Origin: Dactylonectria macrodidyma
Lineage: Eukaryota; Ascomycota; Sordariomycetes; Hypocreales; Nectriaceae
Assembly: GCA_020744425.1 (NCBI GenBank)
Contig: JAGMUV010000013.1
Location: 1,178,001-1,242,000 of the forward strand
DNA length: 64,000 nt
Reading direction: 5' to 3'
The notes under the pieces were generated by a model. It was not told the DNA's origin and made no database searches. It worked only from the letters and a program-made list of their open reading frames with translations. Positions 11,707 to 22,848 of the stretch are shown piece by piece (the first letter of the stretch is position 1; each line of letters begins with the position of its first letter). A program made the position numbers and the translations under genes.

Positions 11707-14136
11707 ATGGCTGAGGTCGCCTTTGGCGCCCTTGAGGCCGCGGTCTGCATCACCGAAGTGGTCAAGCTCCTCTACAACTACACACACGGAGTCAAAGACG
11801 CCAAAGATGATATTCGCAAATTGACACAGGAGCTCTTCGCTCTCAAGGGGGCACTAGAGCATTTTCACCTCCATGGACAGATAGGACTTGAAAAATCGAC
11901 ACAGACCCAGCTGCATAGCATGCTTCAAATGACACAAGAATCCCTCAACAGCATCCAGGCCCGCCTAGGCACGCCACGTTCATCAACCTTTGGGAAATTT
12001 GCTACCACTCTCTCATGGCCATTCAAGAGCCGTGAGATCCAAAAACACCTCGATACCATCGAGAGAGCCAAGACATGGTTCGTCATGGTCATTTTGAAGG
12101 ACTCGAGCGAGCTTACCCTGGCCGTCTATGACGAGATGAAGATGGTCGTGCAGATGATTCACCAGGACATGATTGACAAACAAACAAGAGAAATGATGCA
12201 AGAAACAGATGATCTCCTGGCCTGGCTTGGTCCCGTTCATGTCGATGAAATGCTTGAGAAGGCTACCCGGAACAAGATCCCAGGAACTGGAAGATGGATC
12301 CTAAACGATATGCTTGCCGATTGGATTGAGTGCCCGGATGTTGACCAACCCCTAATATGGGTCACTGGTAAATGTCAGTGTTGTGATAAGTTTTCTTGGA
12401 GGTGGGCGCTTCAATACTGACATTGGAAACTAGCTGGTTCTGGCAAGACGGTTCTGTTGTACGCCTTTCATGCAACGAATGCTCAAACTCTAGTCACTGA
12501 ACATCACCGACAGCTCCACCATAATAGACGAACTTCAGCGAAGATACTCACAAAAATCGTCGACAAACGTAAACTTCGGTTATCACTGCTGCTCTCTTGA
12601 CGATGCCGCCTCCCAGCAGGTCTCCAATATCTTCGGTTCCATTCTTGCCAAGGCTGGTCACGCAAGACCAGAAATTCTCCAACATATTGCGCCATACAAA
12701 CGAACAAGCACCTCTCTCGTCCCTCAAAACAGTTTGAGTATCGCTGAAGTGCTTGAAATAATGGCATATGTTCTAGACTCATGCGACCGATTCTACGTGC
12801 TCGTCGACGCATTGAATGAGACTCCGCATGAAGAGGAGCTAGTTAAAGCGTTACTTCAGCTATGTGAACAACACTCCAAGATCCGCATTCTCGTTACTTG
12901 CACTCGAGAGCCTCTTACTTCATCTCCCGCTATCAAAGAGCGGGTCATGGATATTGATTTTGTCAATAACGATATCGAGTCTTATGTTCTGCACAGACTG
13001 GCCACAGAGTCGTGCTTCCGTGTCCTGAGCCCTAAAATTCACACAGAAATCCAGCAAAAGATTATAGCAGGTGCCGATGGCATGTGAGGCCACTTACAAC
13101 AAAGCATGAAGTACTAGTTTCACTAATCAATAAGTGTAGGTTCCGCTGGGCAAAGCTTTGCATGGACCGTCTAAGTGTTCTCCGAACAGGGCGAGACGTG
13201 AGAGGCGCTCTTCAAAATTTGCCCACGACCCTCAACGATTCATATGTGGCAATCTTCGGCCGGATTCTCGACCACGACCGCGAAATCGCCCGTGAGGCGT
13301 TGATGTGGCTATGCTTTTCCCTGAGGCCACTTACCCTTGACGAGCTCGCTGAGGCGGTTGTTCTCCGCGAGTCCGATGTGAATATTAACGACGACTGCCG
13401 TCTAACACGCCCCATCTTAATCATCGATATCTGCCGTGATCTAGTCGTCCGGAGCGACAATTTCGTGACACTTGCCCACGACTCTATTCGAACATTCCTT
13501 ACTTCGCAATATATTCGTGGCACACCGGTGGCTTTTTTCGCTCTCGACCCTGCTGTTGCTCACGCTCGCATCCTCCGCAAGTGTCTCTGCTATCTTAACT
13601 TAGGCGAACTCGCGTCAGGGCCTGTTGAAGAAGTCGCAGCCTTCTTTGATCGGGTTCAGTCATATCCCCTCGTCTCCTACGCTGCCACGTATTGGCCCAT
13701 CCACTCGGAACACTGCGCCCTCACACCCGAGGACGAAACTTTGATACTGTCTTTCTTTGACACCAAAAAGCTCCCCAACGGGTCCAGCTTTGACTCTTGG
13801 GTTCAGTTACTACTCGAAACTCAGCACATGGAGGTCATCAAGAACACTCAGCCGCTTTATTACGCTGCATCTTTCAATATGCTGTCAGTGCTCAAAATAC
13901 TTTTACGGCCTAGTCTTAGAACCGATTTGAATCGCCCGGGAGGGCGCTTTGGGTCTTCTCCTTTGTTCGTGGCAATATGGCGAGGTAACATGGAAGCAGC
14001 GAAATTGCTTCTTGAGGCTGGCGCGGATTCGTCTTTGGTGGATAAACCAAGTTTGATGACAGGTCAACAGCTGGCGCATAGTTTGCAGTTAACAGACCTT
14101 CTGCAGATGATGGAGGAGTTGCCCAAGCAGGCCTAA
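11707..14136 (+). CDS. NACHT-type STAND (NLR-like) protein with HeLo-like N-terminus and C-terminal ankyrin segment
   Basis: Predicted signal-transducing NTPase of the fungal NLR class, which act in non-self recognition and regulated cell death. Exons are 11707-12373, 12434-12458, 12514-13083 and 13140-14136, giving 752 residues. Residues 1-200 form a helical N-terminal domain starting MAEVAFGALEAAV, similar to the HeLo-like STAND N-terminal family. Walker A is GKSGSGKT at 221-228, assembled across the first intron and a 25-base microexon. Walker B is FYVLVDALNE near residues 323-332. The winged-helix part follows the third intron. The last 95 residues contain about two ankyrin units (SPLFVAIWRGNMEAAKLLL). 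The first donor could instead be GTAAAT at 12368, but that would remove the first Gly-Lys of Walker A, so GTCAGT is preferred. The short repeat region is unusual, since many fungal NLRs carry many repeats. Confidence 0.85.
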
Positions 14137-14395
14137 AATGGTTGGGAGTTCAAAATGCTTGCAGGAGGCGATTTTGCTTGGGGTGTTGAAAAGGGTCACA
14201 GGAGAACACAGGCGGCTTACAAGGTCAACTCGCTTTTCAACAGTGATGATACATACAAGGTACATCAGGCTGTCTACCGTACACTCTTGAATATGGTATA
14301 TTACACAGGCAGAAGAGATCTGCCTAACAGCCAGAACCTTTGTTTGATGTCGTCCCAGCATTTGCCTCGTAACCAACATTGCGCGAACATCCGCA

Positions 14396-16091
14396 TCAAC
14401 CACGCTCAAGATACCAGTTGTGCGCCAGCTGGTTGGTGAGGTAGTTGAAAGGCGTGGGAACCTCGCCCAAGCCCTTGCGAGCAACGGGGTGGCGCAGATA
14501 GACCGCAGCACAGATGTTCGGGTTGACCTCGAGATAGCGGGGGATGAAGGCAAAAGCCGACATGTACGGTCGAGGTCGCCAGGGTGTAGCGTAGGGCTTT
14601 GACTCGTCGATAGGGTTCTCTTCATCATACTTCAGGATGGTGATGAGCCGGCGGATCTCTTCGTTCGAGAACTCGGCGGTCGACATGATACGGTGAGCCC
14701 AGACACGATCCTTCTCGCTTTTGAGGCCTTCTAGGCCCTTCTCCAACACACGCTCCTGGAACTTCTTTTTCTTTTCCAACCGCTCCTCTCGCTGCTGCTT
14801 CGCCTCGGCAGTTTCCTCCACTGCCTCGCCAGCCTCAGCCTGGGGAGCAGGGTCAGCCTTTGTGAACGCAGGTAGAGATTGCAGGTTCCCAATTTGAGCC
14901 TGTAGTTGTTTAACGAGGTCCGAAGCGTTCAGCTTGCCCTCATCAGGGAGCGAAAGGAAACGCTGAGCAGAGTCACGGAACAAACGAAGCTCCTTCTTCT
15001 GCTTCGCCGTCAGTTCTCTCCGATCGCCCTGAAGAATTTCGCGCACGCTCCTTCGTAGACGCCTGAGACGACCAGTCTGAAGGTAAACCTCATCTTCAGC
15101 GGTGAGCTCCTCTTCCGCAGCCTCGCCCTCTCCCTCGGCGGTTTTTCCATCAGCGGACTTAGCACTGGCCTTCTTACCTCGAAGCCGCTTAACAGCATCA
15201 TCTTCCAGCTTCTTCCTACCCTTGATGCTCTGCTTAAGTGGCGCATCCGCCTTCTGCGGCTTTTGCTCTCCAGTTCCATACAGGACCTTCTCCACATCGA
15301 CTTGGAACATGTCGCCAGGGTTAAGTGCATAGGAAGGGTGGACCATCTGCAAGGTGTTAGCATTGGATACGAGGTCATTTCCGATGGAGGATTATTCCTC
15401 GGGCAACGTGCCTTCTTGCCATTGACCTTGACCGCTCCGTGAATAACGAATTGGCGGGCCTGTCGCACACTACTGGCGAACAAGGCTCGGAATACAGCAG
15501 TGTCTAGTCTTCGCTCCAGGGGGGCAAAGGTCATCTGCATGTACGGGGTCATATCCGTGAAATGCTCAGACAGCATCGTATTCACGTCACCAAACCCAGA
15601 TTTTCTCTGGGCAGGATGGGTCATTGGGCGCGTGCTGTGGCTAGGTCCAGGTACTCTCGAATAGGTCTCGGCCGTGACCTTTGAAGTAGACAGGCCGGAA
15701 CCACGGCCAGCCGCCTGCTCAGATCCATCATTTGCCGCAAGGTACTCGGGGGGAAGATCGACAGCGGAGAGGAGGCGTCTTGAAAACAGGCGCACCCATT
15801 TCTTCTCTGAGATATGTTCGCCGTGATATCCTCGGGTTTTCGCCTTGGCAGCCCATTTCTGCTGGAAAAAAGTCGCTCGACCGTTGACAAGGGGCTCTCG
15901 ACCAGCCGCACGAGCTATATTATACAGGTTGAATTTGTTCCATGATTGCCTCAGTTTCTGTGTTGTCGATCCATCAGCCGATTGCGATTCTGCGAGGTGT
16001 GGGGTACGATGGGACTGAAAGAAGGCATTGTTGTGCAGCAGTCAATACATACCGGGCGATTGAGACTGTAGAATCTCCAAGGCTTGCGCAT
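14396..16091 (-). CDS. nam9: Mitochondrial small-subunit ribosomal protein uS4m (Nam9 type)
   Basis: A structural protein of the mitochondrial ribosome small subunit that binds 15S/16S-type rRNA through an S4 domain. Exons are 16053-16091, 15412-15957 and 14396-15346, giving 511 residues. The first exon encodes only [13 protein letters not shown]; exon 2 then reads [16 protein letters not shown], the conserved start of fungal uS4m. The S4 RNA-binding domain ([15 protein letters not shown], then [17 protein letters not shown], then [12 protein letters not shown]) is split by the second intron, which appears to use a GC donor. The C-terminal half has a charged coiled-coil extension and the conserved end [21 protein letters not shown]. 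It shares a 320-base divergent promoter with CTF18, plausibly giving growth-linked expression of both. Confidence 0.92.
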
Positions 16092-16411
16092 CTTGACAAA
16101 TTGAGGCCCAGGGCGCTGGGAATTGGGCACGTCGTGTGAGCTTGACAAGCCAAATTTTTGGTCCTCAAGCCGATTTGGACGAACGGATTATCCCGGCGCT
16201 CCGACTGTCTTGGCAGCAGGCGTTGGCTGACATAATCATCCATGCAACCGCGAAACCGTAAGTGGGGCAGAGAGACGCGACTCAATTAACCCAGACGCGT
16301 CGCGGGCCACAAGATGTCCTGAAACTTCCGTAGGGAGAATACATACCAAGAACTACGACATTGCTTGCAGCAAAGCTATTCAGCCTTTCTTCATAACTCG
16401 CCGTTTTGAAA
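16092..16411. promoter_or_regulatory. Bidirectional promoter of uS4m and CTF18
   Basis: Only 320 bases separate the two divergent ATG codons, so both promoters must lie here or overlap the genes. No TATA box was evident, consistent with housekeeping genes. Confidence 0.6.
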
Positions 16412-19377
16412 ATGCTGTCCGCCTCTTCCCCAATATCATTTCCCAAGAGCTCTCCGCCTCCAGCTCCGAAACGTGCGCTGCCTCACAACCATGGACCTCC
16501 CAAACCGAAAGCCCGCCCTGGGCCATTCCTCATCGAAGACGACGACTCTGATGACTCTGACGAGGTAGTTGAGAGCTCAGAACATGTAGCTAAGCGGCCT
16601 ATGCTTGAGGATCCACGGGAGAATATTTCCGAAAAACTCGCCCACGATAACGAGACGGAAACGAACCCTGTCAACGAACCCCAAACCGGCTCGGAGCCCT
16701 CAGTACGGCAGACTGCCTTGCCCGCCTGGACAAGCCAATTGCCACTCTTTTCAACTTCTCTACTCAATACACTCGCTCCGAAATCATATACCGCCAAAAC
16801 ATGCAACGGCAAAGCGACAACAATCAAGGAGCGGAAGACATCCAAAGCAGCCACATACGAATCGATGGTAGCAGCCCGATCAAGGACCAAGGAAGGGAGG
16901 GCAAAGCGGAGTTACTATGGCATCGAAATTCACGAACTCATCAGTGCCGCGTCTTCAGAAATTGCAGTTCAACGAGAGACACGGCCGATCGAACCGAGTG
17001 TCCCTATACAGTCAGTTGAGCCAGCAGCATCAGCCGGCCAGAAACCAAAACGGACTCTATTATGGACGGAGAAGTATCGAGCTCGAAACTTTATGGATCT
17101 ATGCGGTGATGATGGAACCAACAGACTAGTGTTGCGGTGGTTGAAGAAATGGGACCCTCTGGTGTTCCCTGGATCAGCCAAGTCAAGGCCGGGCATTTCA
17201 AGACGGCCCGGAATGAGCCAGCAGGAAGAGGAGGAGAAACCTCACAAGAAGATCCTCATGCTTACAGGGCCCCCTGGACTAGGAAAGACAACACTGGCTC
17301 ATGTCTGCGCTAGACAAGCGGGATACGAAGTCATGGAGATCAACGCTAGCGATGACCGAAGCCGAGATGTTGTGAAGAACCGGATTCGAACAAGTTTGGG
17401 CACTGAGAGTGTCAAGACTGTCGGAAATCGCAAAGAGGGTGATGGCCCGCAAAAGGTTGCTAAGCCAGCATGCGTCGTCGTTGACGAGGTGGATGGAGTG
17501 GTTGCAGGGTCGGGAGGCTCTGGCGAAGGAGGTTTCGTCAAGGCGCTGATAGACCTTGTTCTTCTCGACCAAAAGAACGCTTCAGGGGCTGGATCGGCAA
17601 ATCAGAGCCACAAAAAGAAGAAGGGCGACGACTTCCGTCTCATGCGACCCCTCATTCTAATCTGCAATGATGTGTACCATCCGTCTTTGCGGCCGCTCCG
17701 ACAATCAAATCTGGCGGAAATCGTCCACGTTGGCAAGGCCTCCGTCGATGCTGTGGTTGGTCGGCTCAAGAACGTGTTTGAGAAGGAGGGGATTCCTTGC
17801 GACAAGGACGCAGCGCGGAAGCTGTGTGAGGCAGCATGGGGCATGACGAGCGGAATTGATGCTAAACGAGGAGCCGAGAGCACCGTTCAAGGTGACCTGC
17901 GAGGTGTCATGGTCGTTGGTGAGTGGGTAGCTGGACGGTTCCGCTCAACGCCCATTCACGGCGCCGGCCGCCTCACCAGGCAATGGATTGAGCAGAACAT
18001 CCTGAGCGACCTTGCCAAAGGCGGCGGCGGAGGCCGAGGATTAGGCCGTGGCAGTGTCAAAGATATCGTGACCCGGCTCTTCCAGGAGGGCGGTGGCTTC
18101 CCGAAACAGGCGCTAGATCTGTCCGAGTCCAAGACGACAAAGCATGAGCAGCCCAAGGCAGAGCTGGGCTTCGGCGAATACCAGAAGAAGCACGCCATGG
18201 AACGGTTACGGCAGATGGTTGACACAAGCGGCGAGATCAGCCACATTATGACAGAAATATTCTCCGAATACCCGAACCGCGAGTTCAACGACGACCTATA
18301 TCTCACCAAGCCGAACCAGGCATACGACTGGATGCACTTCCACGATACTTGTCAAACGCGCCTGTTCGCAGGCCAAGAGTGGGAGCTTGCGCCATACCTC
18401 AGTCAGCCTGTCCTGGCGTGCCACCATCTCTTTGCCTCCCCAAAACGACATATCCCCAACATGGGCTTCGACCGACGCTGGGGTGGCGACGCACAAGAGG
18501 ACGCACCACCACCACTTCCCTTCTCAGGTCCGCGTGCCGACTACCAGGCGTTCGAGGCGGAACGACAGAACCGCTCCCAGTTGCAAGCCCTCCAGAGCCA
18601 GCTACCGCCGACGTTGATGAGATCCTTCCGCAGCCCCGAGGACGTAGCCGCCGAGTTTTTGCCATATCTAGTCCGTCTCATCTCGCCCGACGTTAAACCC
18701 GTCGTCGTAGGTGGAAGCCAGGGCTCGACAGCCAGCGTGCGCAAGGAGAGTGAGCGAGCCATGGTGAGACGTGCGTCGCAGGTGCTCGCCGAGGTTGGCA
18801 TTGTGCTAGAGAAAGGCAAGATTGAGAGTGACTCCCTTGTGAATCGCGCGCCGCAATGGGTCTACCGCATGGATCCGTAAGTACCTCCTGTTCCAGCCCT
18901 GTTTTTGAAATATTGGCATGCTGACATACACCTAGTGACCTAGACGTCCTCGCTACCTATGAGACAGCTGCCTCGCTTCTCTCCTCTGGAGCTCCCACGC
19001 GCTACGCTGTCCGCCAAGTCCTAGACCAGGAACTCAAGCTCACCATCGCCGCGCGCGAGGCCCTCGCCCGGCAAGCGCGCTTCAAGGCGGGCAACCCCCT
19101 CGGCCACGACGACGACGCCTTCGTCGACAAGGAGACGGCCGCCAAGAACAAGATCCTAGCTGTCATCGCCGCGGCCAAGGAGGCGACGCTAGTCAAGCGC
19201 GACTTCTTCGGGCGGGTCATCGAAGCAGCGCCACAGCCAGTACTGGACGCGGACGACGAGGAGCAGCGGGCGAGGCTCGAGGAGAAGGAGCGCAAAGTGT
19301 GGGTGACGTATCACGAAGGGTTGAATAATGCAGTGAGGAAGCCCATCTCGTACCAGGAGTTTATGAGGGGGATGTAA
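16412..19377 (+). CDS. ctf18: Ctf18, large subunit of the alternative RFC clamp loader
   Basis: Ctf18 forms an RFC-like complex with Rfc2-5 and Ctf8/Dcc1. It loads PCNA in the nucleus and supports sister-chromatid cohesion and the replication checkpoint. Exons are 16412-18876 and 18936-19377 (59-base GT-AG intron), giving 968 residues. The first 210 residues are low-complexity and acidic. The sequence LLWTEKYRARNFMDLCGDD then opens the RFC/AAA+ region. Walker A is GPPGLGKTT near residue 287, followed by EINASDDRS. Walker B is VVVDEVDGV near 355, and the sensor-1 stretch LILICNDVY is near 415. The C-terminal part reads DWMHFHDTCQTRLF and ends after the second exon at YQEFMRGM. The ATG at 16412 is the first in frame. 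It is convergent with the downstream gene, 251 bases apart. Confidence 0.93.
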
Positions 19378-19628
19378 GGGGTGTTTTGGGGATCAGCATT
19401 GCAGGGCGTCCAGGGTTATCCTAGAATTGGATCAAGTAAATGAAATAATGATGACTGCCAGCAGGATTGTACAAATTCTCATGTTGTGAATTCTCTCGTA
19501 TTGTAAATGGCTTATGTCTTCCCCCTTGGTTCATACATCTATATCCACCCACCATCCCCCGTTTATATATATACCTCTACCGAAATCCACCCCCTATTTA
19601 TTTAATACTCTCTCGTCACCCTTTCCCT

Positions 19629-21433
19629 CTACAACTTCGCCTTGGGCCGCTGCGCCGGTACGGCTAGCGGGTCGTAGACGGTGCTAGACAGGTTATCTGC
19701 GTGATATGCCGAGTGGTTGAAGAGGCTGCGGATATCAAGCAGACCTGGATGCAGCTCGTCAATGGTGTTGCAGCCGATGAGGCGCATGTTCATCTCCAGC
19801 TCATCCTTGAGCAGCTGCAGGGCGCGCTCGACGCCGGGCTGGCCGTAGGCGCTCATGGCGTACAGGAGAGGGCGGCCGATGCCGACACCCTTGGCCCCGA
19901 GGCAGAGGGCCTTGAGGACGTCAGTGCCGCGCCGGACGCCTCCGTCAATGTAGACCTCGATCTTGTCCTGCAGGCCACGCTCACGGAGCACCGGCATGGT
20001 CTCGGCGAGTACCTCGATGGCGGAGCGCGCGAACTCGAGCTGGCGGCCGCCGTGGTTAGATAGCACGACGCCCTGGCAGCCGTGCTCGACGGCTAGTAGC
20101 ACGTCCTCGACGCGCTGAACGCCCTTGATGATGATGGGCATCTTCGTGATGCTCTGGAACCACGGGATGTCGGCCCAGCACAGCGCCGGGTCGATGAAAC
20201 TAGAGATGGCGCGCGCCGCGCCCTGGCTGTTATCCGTCTCAACGCCCTCCTGGACTTTAGTGCCAGGGTCAGTGAACTTGCTGCGCATGTCCTTCTCGCG
20301 ACGGCCCAGCTGCGGCGCGTCGACGGTGATGAACAGGCCCTTGCAGCCGCGCTTCTCGGCGTGCTGGACGATGCGCTTGGTGATGTCGCGGTCCTTGTTG
20401 ACGTACAGCTGCAGCCACTGAACCTGGTCGCCGGCCTTGGCATCGACGATCTCGTCGAAGGAGCACGAGGCCAGCGTCGGGATCATCTGGATGACGTCGT
20501 GCTTGCCGGCCGCGCGCGTGAGCACGACTTCGCCCTCGTGGTGGCCCAGCTTGCCCAGGGCCGTCGCGGTGACGTAAACCGGGATGGACGTCTTGGTGCC
20601 CAGCATCGTCGTGGAGATGTCGACGTTTTCGACGTCGACGAGGATCTTGGGACGGAACCAGATGCGATGGAAGGCGCCGTGGTTCTCTCGCAGGGTCTAC
20701 AGATTTCGGGTTAGCCATTGCTCAACTCCTCCAACGGGATATCTCATGAGTCCTCCAAACGGGGGTCTCGTGAACTAAGAAGCTGGCTCTTACAATCTCG
20801 TCGTCAGCAGCACTCGAATAGTACCCCCAAGCGCCCTTCTTCATGACGCGCGACGCCACGGCCTCAAAGTCGAGCAGGTTGTAGCACTGCGACAGCAGCG
20901 GCTTCTGGGCGATGCGGTCCTGGCGATCGACCTCGTCCGGGTCGATCTCCTTCTCCTCCTGCTCGACGGTGCCCATGTCGACGGGGCCGAGGTGCTTGGA
21001 GGCATCGAGGTACTTGTCGAGCGTGTCGGGCGGGTGAATGGGTTCGTATTCTTCCGTTGCGTCCTTGCCCTAGAGTCTGATTGTTAGATGCGATTGCGAG
21101 GATGGTTGAGCGCGACCACGTACGGCATATCTGAGGATGATTTTTTGGCCACCGGGATGTTCTAGGATGCCAGGTCAGTCGCCGTCCGTCATTCGATGTT
21201 CTCTACACTCTTCGCAGAGCCATTCCAACCCAGCGTTGCCATATCCAATAGTGCCTGAACGGTGACGTACCTGGGAGAAACTCGGTTACATCATACGCCT
21301 TGCCCTGTCGCAACACCCAAGTCAGTCCTCAAATCCGGAGCAATGCGCAAAAATGTCGTCAACGTACGTGGACAATGACCCAGCACGACTTGGCATTGTT
21401 GTGCTCGGCGACCTCGTTGCCCTTCAACACCAT
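19629..21433 (-). CDS. CYB2: Flavocytochrome b2-like L-lactate dehydrogenase (cytochrome b5 + FMN domains)
   Basis: Probable oxidation of L-lactate (or another L-2-hydroxy acid) to the 2-keto acid, passing electrons from FMN to an attached b5 heme and then to cytochrome c. Exons are 21368-21433, 21271-21304, 21124-21161, 20794-21069 and 19629-20696, giving 493 residues. Residues 1-85 are a cytochrome b5 domain with HPGG (H35) and a second heme histidine at H58 (YEPIHPP). The FMN alpha-hydroxyacid dehydrogenase domain follows, with the catalytic stretch VLSNHGGRQLE (H353, R356) and a lysine at about 329 in PIIIKGVQ. Unlike yeast Cyb2, translation starts directly at the b5 domain, with no mitochondrial presequence in this model. 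The substrate is inferred from family; mandelate or glycolate preference cannot be excluded. Confidence 0.88.
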
Positions 21434-22629
21434 TGCGACGTATTTGCGAGTGCGGCGGTGACGATCGTAGGTGTGTCTTGCCTTTCGCCCGAGACCGGAT
21501 AACAGTGAAGCGGCGACTCGGCCGGGTTCCCCCAACACACGAAATGCGACGGGTGGGATGACAACAACGGCCCAGAGATAACGAGGCGATTGCGTGTATG
21601 TCGCAATCTATAAATCCCAGCCTAAACTTCGGTGTCGGAAGCAGCAAAGCAAATCAGGTATGAGGTTCAGAAATTGAAAGACAGGAAAGAAGAGGGAGAA
21701 GAGGAAGAAGAAGCCGGCAGTTCGCACCGGAGGGAGAGATGGGATTCGGAGACAGTCCGCCACCGCTTCTCAGTGAATGGCGTACAGCCCGGGGATGTTA
21801 CCGAAATAACAGCGAGTTCATTCGATCCCATCCCATCTTTCGTCAGTTTCCCCCACAAACTCCCTCGCTCCAGGCGACCTTTCCCCACACAACCCAGCTG
21901 TCTTCCAGCCTGTGGCAGAACCCGGATTAGCAGGTCCACGAATGCCCAGGTCCCACTGCAGGGTGACCCTTAGGGGCCTGGAACAAAGGCCCCCAACCAC
22001 TAATTTCTGTACTGTAATTGCAGCACGCTACAGTGGCCAGTTCGGGTCAATAGGGTGCGGGGCGGTCGCCGGACGTAGCTCCGAGGCGCATCGGGCCGAG
22101 AATCGACGGCTTCGGTGTAAAACACAGCGAGCAGCCACAACAGTGAACAGTCAGTCAGTTCGACTGGAATCTCTCTCTTCCTAAGCACCTGTGAAAATAT
22201 GTACGTGTATAAATCTGTTCACAGTCTTTATCATTGAGGTCCAGACTTACTTCACCGTCACTAGTCGCACGAGATGCTCGCCATTGAATCAACGTGGGTT
22301 CTTGTTCGTATCTATGTACTCCTTGTAACAAAATCCCTTCTAGATCCAGGTCGCTGCGTCCACCACTCGCCTACGTGAGTCAAGCCTCAGTCACTAATCT
22401 CCAATCTTCCAATCGGGGGATTTAGCCACCGCCTTTCTCCGTTCTCCAAATCTGGAAATCGTCCTGGAGCATCCGTGATTCCCGGGATATCTGGGCTAGA
22501 CCCTTGCAGATCACTGGCCTCTACGGATATTGACGGAGCCCCAAGTTGAATCCCGGCTCCGAAAAACAGCGGGCTCGGGCAATCGGGATATTGTCCCCGT
22601 ATCGAGCGAGGCCCGCACCACATCTCCCG
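21434..22629. other. Intergenic region between CYB2-like gene and Bro1
   Basis: About 1.2 kb that includes the promoter of the minus-strand flavocytochrome b2 gene and the 3' flank of bro1. Open frames here are short and overlapping, with no family resemblance. No RNA gene or repeat was seen. Confidence 0.55.
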
Positions 22630-22817
22630 CTACTTCCACGCGTTGAGACCCGCCCAGGGATCATGAGGCTGCTGTTGCTGATGTGCACTCTGCGGATGAT
22701 TGTTGTTCGGGTCATACTCCTGATTGCCGTAATGGATCGTTTGTTGCGGTCCCAACGGAGGCGGCCCCGGGGGTGGAGGCGGGGGCACAAATCCGGGCGG
22801 TACATAACCACCTTGGG

Positions 22818-22848
<31 letters not shown>

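Noticed and set aside
12374..12513. Apparent frameshifts and stops in the STAND gene, suggesting a pseudogene
   Set aside because: Two introns with valid GT/AG borders restore one frame and the Walker A motif, so an intact gene is the better explanation.
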